The notes under the pieces are model-generated. The model was given only the letters and a program-made list of their open reading frames with translations. It searched no databases and was not told the origin of the DNA. A stretch of 53,114 bases of DNA from assembly GCF_002366715.1 (NCBI RefSeq), contig NZ_DFBS01000039.1, positions 40,106 through 93,219 on the forward strand, given 5' to 3'. The DNA comes from Halomonas sp. UBA3074. GTDB taxonomy: Bacteria > Pseudomonadota > Gammaproteobacteria > Pseudomonadales > Halomonadaceae. The stretch's first letter is position 1. Every line of letters begins with the position of its first letter. A program made the position numbers and the translations under genes. Of the stretch, positions 43,601 through 50,214 are shown in pieces.

Positions 43601-44302
43601 GGCGCCTTTGGCGAGCGGATGCGTGAAGCGCTGGCGGAACCAATGGAGGCACTGTTCGGCGCCTACGAAGAGGCGCTACAAGAGTGGCCACACGTGGTAG
43701 CAGCACCACAGGCAGTACATGTCGTTGAAAAAAATGAAGAAAAAGTAGCGCTCGAAGATTGGCTGGGGGAACTGCGCGAGGATGAGTCGGGCAACCGCTG
43801 CCGCCTGTTACTGCTCAGCAGCAGCCTGGTCAGCCAGGGGCGTGGGCGTGGTCAATACCGCTGGCAACACCTGCTGCGGCCCTGGGTTGCGCATCTGGCG
43901 GGTAATAGTGAGCGCCCGATGACCACCCAGCTACTTTCCAAAGCAGGCCATGTGCGTCTGGAACCACTAGAAGCCGAGAATGCCCGCTACCAGTTACAAA
44001 ACCTGCTAAACGCCTGGTGCGATGGCATGCAGGCCCCGCTACCGCTGGCGCCACAGGCCGCTTTCGCCTGGTTAGCGAAGATAGGCACGCCGGAATCCGA
44101 ACCGGATAGCGATGCCTACGCCGCCGCTGAAACCGCCTACGAAGGGGGACGCTTCCAGACCGGCGAAGTCGCCCAAAGCGCCTACCTTTCCCACCAGTGG
44201 CCGAGCTTCGAACGGCTGTTCAGCGAGCAGGCGCTAGGCCACCGTTTTGCCACCCTAACCGAAGCGCTCTATTCGCCGCTGCATCGTGCCGTTAAAGGCT
44301 GA
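40688..44302 (+). CDS. recC: Exodeoxyribonuclease V gamma subunit
   Basis: A 1204-residue RecC, the scaffold and Chi-recognition subunit of RecBCD, which processes double-strand DNA ends and degrades phage DNA. Family marks include ETILVQSNGIGQWLKLALAE near the start, the helicase-like FKHVCLLGMNDGEYPRTQ and FDLMGSDYRPGDRSRREDDR, and SPHWIG-like ISWVGRSQIDNNPMPPSVLV. It is slightly longer than E. coli RecC (1122). The ATG at 40688 has AAGGA 9-10 bases upstream. Unusually, it is not followed directly by recB: the next gene, pncB, is antiparallel, and their stops are 5 bases apart. Confidence 0.96.
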   Translation: MSANSLLSQTPLTPGFMVVHANRLEDLRGLAVEWMRRHPLSPLENETILVQSNGIGQWLKLALAEDPAQGGAGIAAALNVTLPARFLWQAYRTVLTHLTHDEHAVPETSPFDKSRLIWRLLRLLPSLAEQEAFAPLARFLEVDRDQRKHYQLAERLADLFDQYQVYRADWLDAWAKGNDVLITARGEARPLEAHQLWQPELWRALRDDVANTQGEVGLNSSRAQVHSRFLEAAEQLEGQACPNGLPRRLIIFGISSLPQQTLEALAALSRCCQIVLCVHNPCQYYWADIIEHKDLLRASRYRQQRKAGMPDALDVLGTGDADDALHLHAQPLLAAWGKQGRDYLRLLDEHDDSGNYQTLFEQQALRIDMFEPFSNEHPCLLSQLQDDIRELRPVAETQTHWPALDPASDDSIVFHIAHGPQREVEILHDQLLAAFSADPDLRPRDIIVMVPDIDRYAPHIEAVFGQYRAAFGGYHTNAKPDDPRYIPYTLSDQASRHRLPMMIALEKLLRLPELRLSVSDLLDLLEVPALRTRFGIDEHDLPTLSRWIEGAGIRWGLNADQRTRLDLPEGLTQNTWAFGLRRLLLGYTVGSAEAWQGIEPFDDIGGLEASLAGPLANLLEKLESTWETFCQPNDAASWVARLRDLLETYFLTDDAQESIMLTKLETALQQLLDSTEEAALYDPLPLSMVREHWLGQIDEHSLSQRFLAGAVNFATLMPMRAIPFKHVCLLGMNDGEYPRTQPPLDFDLMGSDYRPGDRSRREDDRYLFLEALLSARQQLYISWVGRSQIDNNPMPPSVLVGQLRDHLEAGWRTQNGEPLLEALTTEHPLQPFSRRYFSSQVSDSPAQARLFTYAHEWHALHTPSGESSHVLKSPALKADSEQQSTLTLAQLGSFLRDPAKAFFNTRLGVYFEQEVLTQLDVEPFTLDGLQNWQLQDRLIAAQRHAVDNGQPRMEALHAALERFKGQGVLAVGAFGERMREALAEPMEALFGAYEEALQEWPHVVAAPQAVHVVEKNEEKVALEDWLGELREDESGNRCRLLLLSSSLVSQGRGRGQYRWQHLLRPWVAHLAGNSERPMTTQLLSKAGHVRLEPLEAENARYQLQNLLNAWCDGMQAPLPLAPQAAFAWLAKIGTPESEPDSDAYAAAETAYEGGRFQTGEVAQSAYLSHQWPSFERLFSEQALGHRFATLTEALYSPLHRAVKG

Positions 44303-44307
44303 CAAGC

Positions 44308-45489
44308 CTAATGGCTCTTCCAACCCAGGGTTAATACCCGCTTCGCCAGCGAGATCATCTCCGGGTCGCCGGTGTGCTTATCCGGCACATCGGAGAGCTT
44401 GATCACCGGCAGCCACTGCTGCCCTTCCGGGCGCGCCTCGACCATTTTGATCACCATGTTCATCGGCTCGACGCCCACATCATTGGTGAAGTTGGTGCCG
44501 ATGCCGAACGCCATGCCAATCCGGTCTTTGCAAAACGCGTGAATATGCTCGACCTTCTCCGGCGTCAGCGCATCGGAAAAGATGATTGTCTTGCTTAGCG
44601 GATTGATGCCCAGGCGCTCGTAGTGGGCGATGGTCTGGGAGGCGAAATCAATCGGGTCGCCGCTGTCATGGCGCACGCCATCGAACAGCTTGGCGAACTT
44701 CTTATCAAAGCTATCGAAGAAGGCCCGCGAGGTAAACGTATCGGTCAGGGCAATGCCCAGATCACCGCGATACACATCCACCCAGTGTTCGAGGGCAAGG
44801 CTGTTGGCCATCTTGAAACCAAAGCGGGCGCCGTGGAACATGAACCACTCATGGGCGTGGGTGCCAATCGGCTTAACCCCATGGCGCATGGCCAGCAGCA
44901 CATTGCTGGTGCCGCTGAACGCCTCGCCGCCATTGTGGCAAAGTGCGCCCACGACACGGTCATGAACATCGAACGAGAAGCGCCGACGGGTGCCGAACTC
45001 GGCAATCTTCAACCCAAGACGGCGGTAGAGTTCGATCTTCTCCTGGGCGCGCTGTTCGATCATCGCGTCAGCCTCATGGGTGACCGACACACCCCGCAGC
45101 CGATACCAAAGCTCGCTGATCAGCGCCATCAACGGCACTTCCCACAGAATAGTGCGGTACCAGGGCCCTTCGATAATCACCGAGAGGTCACTGCCCTGCT
45201 GCTCGATGATCACCTCGGCGGGGTCGTAATGAAACCCGGCCAGGAAATCGAGATAGGTAGGGTCGAGATAGGGGCACGTCGTTTCGAGATAACGCTTTTC
45301 CTCATCACTCAGGCGCAGCATCGCCATCTGATCCACTTCGCGGCGCAGCGCAGCACCGAAGCCATCAGGAAATTCATGCTCGCCACGATTGATAAACGCG
45401 TAGCGCGCCTGTGCATAGGGAAAGCGTTTAATCACGGCGTTCTGCATCGTGATCTTGTAAAAGTCATTATCCAGCAGCGATGTCAGCAT
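44308..45489 (-). CDS. pncB: Nicotinate phosphoribosyltransferase
   Basis: A 393-residue enzyme joining nicotinate to PRPP with ATP hydrolysis in NAD salvage (E. coli PncB has 400). It shows LLDNDFYKITMQNAV at the start, the phosphorylatable-histidine region EFGTRRRFSFDVHDRV and FDGVRHDSGDP. It lies on the reverse strand inside the recC...recBD locus. No terminator separates it from recC, so read-through would be antisense to recC. The start at 45489 has only a weak GGGAT site. Confidence 0.95.
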   Translation of the reverse strand: MLTSLLDNDFYKITMQNAVIKRFPYAQARYAFINRGEHEFPDGFGAALRREVDQMAMLRLSDEEKRYLETTCPYLDPTYLDFLAGFHYDPAEVIIEQQGSDLSVIIEGPWYRTILWEVPLMALISELWYRLRGVSVTHEADAMIEQRAQEKIELYRRLGLKIAEFGTRRRFSFDVHDRVVGALCHNGGEAFSGTSNVLLAMRHGVKPIGTHAHEWFMFHGARFGFKMANSLALEHWVDVYRGDLGIALTDTFTSRAFFDSFDKKFAKLFDGVRHDSGDPIDFASQTIAHYERLGINPLSKTIIFSDALTPEKVEHIHAFCKDRIGMAFGIGTNFTNDVGVEPMNMVIKMVEARPEGQQWLPVIKLSDVPDKHTGDPEMISLAKRVLTLGWKSH

Positions 45490-45608
45490 GAGATCCCATC
45501 GTTAGAGTGAACCGAAGCCGCCGGTAGCGTAAACTCATTGCACCAAGAGTGGCTCGGCGACAAGATTATCAGGTGGCGGGGCTCTCATACAGTCTAGGAG
45601 CTGTCTTG

Positions 45609-45917
45609 ATGCGTCTTACTCAATCACAGCGTGACACGATTCTTTCGAGCGTACGCGAGTTCATTAAGCCTTCTGTGCAGGTCCAGGTGTTTGGTTCGCG
45701 GCTGGATGATACCAAGCGGGGCGGCGATGTTGACCTGCTACTGATCTCCCAGACAGCAATACCACTACTTACCCGTGCCGAACTCAAAATGGCACTTGAA
45801 GAGCGTCTCCAACTGCCTGTGGATATAGTGGCCTATGCCTCGACGGCTGAACCCACGCCCTTCCAAGCAATCGCCTTGGCACAGTCACGCCCGATCGATA
45901 GTGAGGAAGCAGCATGA
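45609..45917 (+). CDS. MNT-domain nucleotidyltransferase antitoxin (MntA-like)
   Basis: A 102-residue minimal nucleotidyltransferase. The motif G29-S30 ... D40-V-D42 (GSx9DxD) and a third acidic residue D72 (PVDIV) form the expected catalytic site. MntA-type antitoxins transfer AMP to a tyrosine of the HepT toxin and silence it. The ATG at 45609 has AGGAG 8 bases ahead; the longer open frame from 45549 lacks a site. It starts a four-gene chain with the HEPN gene, recB and recD, all with 4-bp overlaps. The 119-bp spacer to pncB must hold both divergent promoters; none is convincing. Confidence 0.88.
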   Translation: MRLTQSQRDTILSSVREFIKPSVQVQVFGSRLDDTKRGGDVDLLLISQTAIPLLTRAELKMALEERLQLPVDIVAYASTAEPTPFQAIALAQSRPIDSEEAA

Positions 45918-46441
45918 GTCATGATGTTCTCGGCGAGCAGCAACATTATCTTGCGCAACTGCTAGAAGCGATCCAACGCTGTGCTTGGTTTCTACAACAG
46001 TCACGCAACAAAATTACCTGGCCGATTGACGGTGAGTGGCTGGCAGAACACAAAAAAGATGTGGATTATTTCGAAACCCTTGCCGCCATTAATGAGCGGT
46101 TTGCCAAGCTGCAAGACTCGATAGCATCGACTATGCGGCACAGCGCTTTGCTTGCCGGTGAATCCACTGACAGCTTTCTCAAGGTACTGGCTCTATTTGA
46201 AAAGCAAGGTGTAATTAACGCGACAAGTGATTGGCAACGCTGCCGCGCCATCCGCAATATCGCGGCACATGACTACTCGACCGACTACGAACAGATAGCC
46301 GAACACTTCAATCTGCTGAACGAGCTCGCTGGCATACTCTTAGTGACGTCTCAACGTCTTGTGGCCTGGAACGCTGAGCAACTCAGTATCTACCCCGCCA
46401 GCCCTGACTTTTCAGCTGAGTTTGACAGCCTTTTCTTATGA
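45914..46441 (+). CDS. HEPN-domain RNase toxin (HepT-like)
   Basis: A 175-residue, mostly helical protein with the HEPN catalytic motif Rx4HxY: R114, H119 and Y121 in RNIAAHDY. In HepT proteins the arginine and histidine cut RNA, and the tyrosine is the residue AMPylated by MntA. It overlaps the MNT gene upstream and recB downstream by ATGA, so translation of all three is coupled. It is longer than typical HepT (about 130-150) by a tail of roughly 35 residues after the catalytic helices. All catalytic residues are intact, so it is probably active. Confidence 0.87.
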   Translation: MSHDVLGEQQHYLAQLLEAIQRCAWFLQQSRNKITWPIDGEWLAEHKKDVDYFETLAAINERFAKLQDSIASTMRHSALLAGESTDSFLKVLALFEKQGVINATSDWQRCRAIRNIAAHDYSTDYEQIAEHFNLLNELAGILLVTSQRLVAWNAEQLSIYPASPDFSAEFDSLFL

Positions 46442-49400
46442 GCCAGCCTGAACCACTCAATCCACTAAGCCTCCCGCTTCACGGCAGCCGACTGATAGAG
46501 GCAAGCGCTGGCACCGGCAAAACCTTCACCATCGCCCTGCTTTACGTGCGACTGGTACTCGGTGGCCACAGCGTTGACGACGACACAGCGTTTATCCGCC
46601 CGCTCACGCCACCGGAAATCCTGGTCGTCACCTTCACCAACGCCGCCACCCAAGAGCTACGCGAACGGATTCGTAATCGACTCGTAGAAGCGGCAGAAGT
46701 ATTTCGAGCTGAGGACATAGAAGGAGGGGCAGATCCGTTGCTCCTCCAACTCCGCGACCAATACGACCCTGCCACTTGGCCCGCCTGCTCCCGGCGCCTG
46801 GCGCTGGCTGCCGAATGGATGGACGAAGCCGCGGTGTCCACCATCCACAGCTGGTGCTACCGCATGCTGCGCGAACACGCCTTCGACAGCGGCAGCCTGT
46901 TCTCCCTCAATCTGGAGAACGATCAGCGCGAACTGGAACAGGAAGTGGTGCGCGACTACTGGCGCAGCTTCTACTACCCGCTGGACAGCGACGCCCTCGG
47001 CATTGTTACACGCTACTGGAAATCACCGGACGACCTCCACGCCCCGCTGCAGCGGCTACTGCCCGAAAGCGAGGCGCTGGGCGACGAAAAGCCCGCACCC
47101 AGCGACACCCTGGCCACCACCCAGGCCGAACGCGCCGCCCAACTCAGCGAACTCAAAGCGCCCTGGCGCGCCTGGCTGGACGAACTGGTGCCCGCCCTGG
47201 AAGAGGCCGCCACGCGCAAAGCCTTCAAAGGCCAGAGCTTCAACGCCAAAAGCCGCGCCAACTGGCTAGGCACACTGCGCGAGTGGTGCGAAACCGATGC
47301 AGACCGCCCTGCGCTCACCGATGCCGCCTGGAAACGCATGACGCCCGACGGCATGGCGGACATCTGGAAAGAGGGCGCACCGCCCTGCCCGCAGGCCTGG
47401 GAAGCGCTGGCACAGCTCCCGCAAGCGCTGGATGCTCTGCCCGAGCCGCGCAACGACCTGCTGATTCACGCCGTACAGTGGTGCCGTGCCCGACTGGAGC
47501 GCGAACAGGAACGCCGCGCCGAGATGGGCCCCAACGACCTGCTTACCCATCTGGATCGCGCCCTCAAAGGCCCAAATAAAGAGGCCCTGGCCGCGCAGAT
47601 CCAGCGCCAGTTTCCCGTGGCACTGATCGACGAGTTCCAGGATACCGACCCGATCCAGTACCGCATCTTCAACGCCGTTTATGACGTCGCAACGCCCCAG
47701 CGCGACAGCGCCATCATGCTGATTGGCGACCCCAAGCAGGCAATCTACGCCTTTCGCGGCGCGGATATCTTCACTTACCTGCAGGCCCGCCAAGACACCG
47801 ATGGCCGCCACGTCACGCTGGGTACCAACTTCCGCTCCAGCCGTGCCATGGTGGCAGCGGTCAACCACTGCTTCAGCTACGCTGATCGGCACGATGCAGG
47901 GGCTTTTCTGTTCCGTGCCGATGGCGGCGACAACCCGCTGCCGTTCAACCCAGTCAAAGCCAAAGGCACCGCCGACACGCTGGTACTTAAAGGTAAACCG
48001 CTAGCAGCGATGACCCTGTGGCCACTGGAAAGCGAAGAGCCGCTCTCCAAAACCGCCTACCAAACCGAGATGGCCGAGCGCTGCGCCTCGCATATGGCTG
48101 CGCTACTGGAAGCAGGCCGCAAACAACAGGCGGGCTTTGCGAAGGTCGCTGATAGCGATGACGATAAAGGAGAGCAATCATTCACTCCGCTGGCCCCCTC
48201 GGACATGGCGGTGCTGGTCAACGGCCTGCAGGAAGCGCGGGCGATTCGACTGGCGCTGGCCAGCCGAGGCATCAAGAGCGTCTACCTTTCCGATCACGAC
48301 AAGGTGTTCAGTTCCCCCATTGCCCCGCAGCTGGCGATTTGGCTGCGCGCCTGCGCCGAGCCCCAGGCCAACTCCCGCCAGGCGGAAGCCAAGCTGCGCG
48401 CCGCCCTGGCAACATCGGTAATTGGGCTAAGCCTTGAGGAGCTTGACCACCTCAATCAAAGTGAGCTGGCCTGGGAGCAACGGGTCGAGCAGTTCAGCGA
48501 CTACCACCGCCTGTGGCAGCGCCAGGGCGTGCTGCCGCTGGTGCGCCGTTTGATGGTTGATTTTGATATCGCCGCGCGACTGCTGGGCGAGTTCGCCGAG
48601 GGTGAGCGTTTGCTAACCGACCTGCTCCACCTGGGCGAAATGCTGCAGCATGCCAGCCAGGAACTGGATGGCGAACACGCGCTGATTCGCTTTCTGGCCG
48701 AAGCCATTGCCGACCCAGATAGCCACGGCGACAGCCACAAGCTGCGCCTGGAAAGCGACGCCGATCTGGTCAAGGTAGTGACCATTCACAAATCCAAAGG
48801 GCTGGAGTATCCGCTGGTGTTCCTGCCGTTTATCGCCAACCACCGCCCGGTCAGCGACACCGACCTGCCGCTGCGCTGGCACGATAGCGAAGACACGCTG
48901 CAACTCAGCCTGAGCGCCGATGAAGCAACGCTGGCCACCGCCGACCGCGAACGCCTCGGCGAAGACCTGCGCAAGCTTTACGTGGCGCTCACCCGCGCCC
49001 GCCACGCCACCTGGCTGGGGCTGGCGCCGCTAAAAGGCAGCGAGAACAGCGCTATCGGCCACCTGATTAACGGCGGCAAGGCCATCGCCCCCAGCGCGTT
49101 TAGCCACGCGCTGGGCGAACTGGTGAAAGGCAGCGATATCGCGTTAAGCGCCGCCCCAGAACCCACCGCGCTGCGCTTCACCCCAGCGCCGGAACAGCAG
49201 GCACTGGGCCACGCCCGCACCCCGCTGCGCCCCGCCCGGGAACAGTGGTGGATCGCCAGCTACTCGGCGCTGCGCACCTCAGGGGCCGTTTCAGAAACGA
49301 TGCCAGGCGCGGCGCAGCCAACGCCCACGCCGGAGCCCACCACGCCTCAGGAAGCCACCACCCTGGAAGTGTTGGATGAGCCGCACGACAACGCTATCAA

Positions 49401-50214
49401 CACCGAAGCGTTTCACCTGCACCGGTTTCCGCGTGGCCCCGGCCCCGGCACCTTTCTGCATGGATTGCTGGAGTGGGCGGGACAGCTAGGCTTTAACAGC
49501 GCTTTGGAAGACCCCGCCGCCCGGGAAGACATGCTGCGGCGGCGTGTGCAACTGCGCGGCTGGCAGGCATGGCACGACATCCTGGCGGGCTGGCTGGAAG
49601 AACTGCTCGCCACGCCGCTTCCCCTGCCTCACTCTCTTTCACTGGCCCCGTCCCTGACAGAGCCCAGCGAAGGCAGCCAAGTGGCGCTATGCGAACTCGA
49701 AAGTTATCAGGTGGAACTGGAGTTCTGGTTTGCCGCGCACCAGGTACAAACGCGCAAGCTGGATGAGCTGGTCAGTGACCACTTACTGCCAGGGGTATCA
49801 CGCCCTGTATTGGATGCCGACACCCTCAACGGCATGCTCAAGGGCTTTATCGACCTCGCCTTTGAACATGAAGGCCGCTTCTACGTGCTCGACTGGAAAT
49901 CCAACTACCTGGGCAGCGACGACAGCGCCTACACCTTCGATGCCCTGCGCGATGCCATGCTCGAAAAACGCTACGACCTGCAAGCGGCGCTGTATATGCT
50001 CGCCCTCCACCGGCTACTGAAAGCGCGCCTGCCCGACTACGACCCGCACCAACACTTGGGCGGCTCGATGACGGTATTTCTGCGCGGCAGCCGCACCACC
50101 GCCCGCGGCGTACACGCCGTGCCCGCGCCGGTCGCGCTGATCGAAGCGCTGGATGCACTCTTTACAGGCTCAGCAACAGCGTCAGCAGCAAGCAACCAGG
50201 AGGCACTGGCATGA
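46438..50214 (+). CDS. recB: Exodeoxyribonuclease V beta subunit
   Basis: A 1258-residue UvrD-like 3'-5' helicase and nuclease subunit of RecBCD. Walker A is ASAGTGKT (residues 22-29). Helicase motifs LIDEFQDTDPIQ, GDPKQAIYAFRGAD, VVTIHKSKGLEYPLVFLPF and LYVALTRARHATW are intact. The C-terminal nuclease domain has GTFLHGLLEW and the catalytic D1152-W-K1154 (VLDWKSN) followed by QAALYMLALHRLL. The start overlaps the HEPN stop by ATGA and the stop overlaps recD by ATGA. No independent ribosome site is evident beyond the end of the HEPN gene. Confidence 0.96.
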   Translation: MSQPEPLNPLSLPLHGSRLIEASAGTGKTFTIALLYVRLVLGGHSVDDDTAFIRPLTPPEILVVTFTNAATQELRERIRNRLVEAAEVFRAEDIEGGADPLLLQLRDQYDPATWPACSRRLALAAEWMDEAAVSTIHSWCYRMLREHAFDSGSLFSLNLENDQRELEQEVVRDYWRSFYYPLDSDALGIVTRYWKSPDDLHAPLQRLLPESEALGDEKPAPSDTLATTQAERAAQLSELKAPWRAWLDELVPALEEAATRKAFKGQSFNAKSRANWLGTLREWCETDADRPALTDAAWKRMTPDGMADIWKEGAPPCPQAWEALAQLPQALDALPEPRNDLLIHAVQWCRARLEREQERRAEMGPNDLLTHLDRALKGPNKEALAAQIQRQFPVALIDEFQDTDPIQYRIFNAVYDVATPQRDSAIMLIGDPKQAIYAFRGADIFTYLQARQDTDGRHVTLGTNFRSSRAMVAAVNHCFSYADRHDAGAFLFRADGGDNPLPFNPVKAKGTADTLVLKGKPLAAMTLWPLESEEPLSKTAYQTEMAERCASHMAALLEAGRKQQAGFAKVADSDDDKGEQSFTPLAPSDMAVLVNGLQEARAIRLALASRGIKSVYLSDHDKVFSSPIAPQLAIWLRACAEPQANSRQAEAKLRAALATSVIGLSLEELDHLNQSELAWEQRVEQFSDYHRLWQRQGVLPLVRRLMVDFDIAARLLGEFAEGERLLTDLLHLGEMLQHASQELDGEHALIRFLAEAIADPDSHGDSHKLRLESDADLVKVVTIHKSKGLEYPLVFLPFIANHRPVSDTDLPLRWHDSEDTLQLSLSADEATLATADRERLGEDLRKLYVALTRARHATWLGLAPLKGSENSAIGHLINGGKAIAPSAFSHALGELVKGSDIALSAAPEPTALRFTPAPEQQALGHARTPLRPAREQWWIASYSALRTSGAVSETMPGAAQPTPTPEPTTPQEATTLEVLDEPHDNAINTEAFHLHRFPRGPGPGTFLHGLLEWAGQLGFNSALEDPAAREDMLRRRVQLRGWQAWHDILAGWLEELLATPLPLPHSLSLAPSLTEPSEGSQVALCELESYQVELEFWFAAHQVQTRKLDELVSDHLLPGVSRPVLDADTLNGMLKGFIDLAFEHEGRFYVLDWKSNYLGSDDSAYTFDALRDAMLEKRYDLQAALYMLALHRLLKARLPDYDPHQHLGGSMTVFLRGSRTTARGVHAVPAPVALIEALDALFTGSATASAASNQEALA

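Noticed and set aside
44623..45510. 295-codon forward frame opposite pncB
   Set aside because: It is the antisense shadow of a strongly conserved pncB; its translation has no family features.
46776..47579. 267-codon second forward frame inside recB
   Set aside because: Arg/Ala/Pro-rich alternative frame of a G+C-rich gene; recB motifs are all in the other frame.
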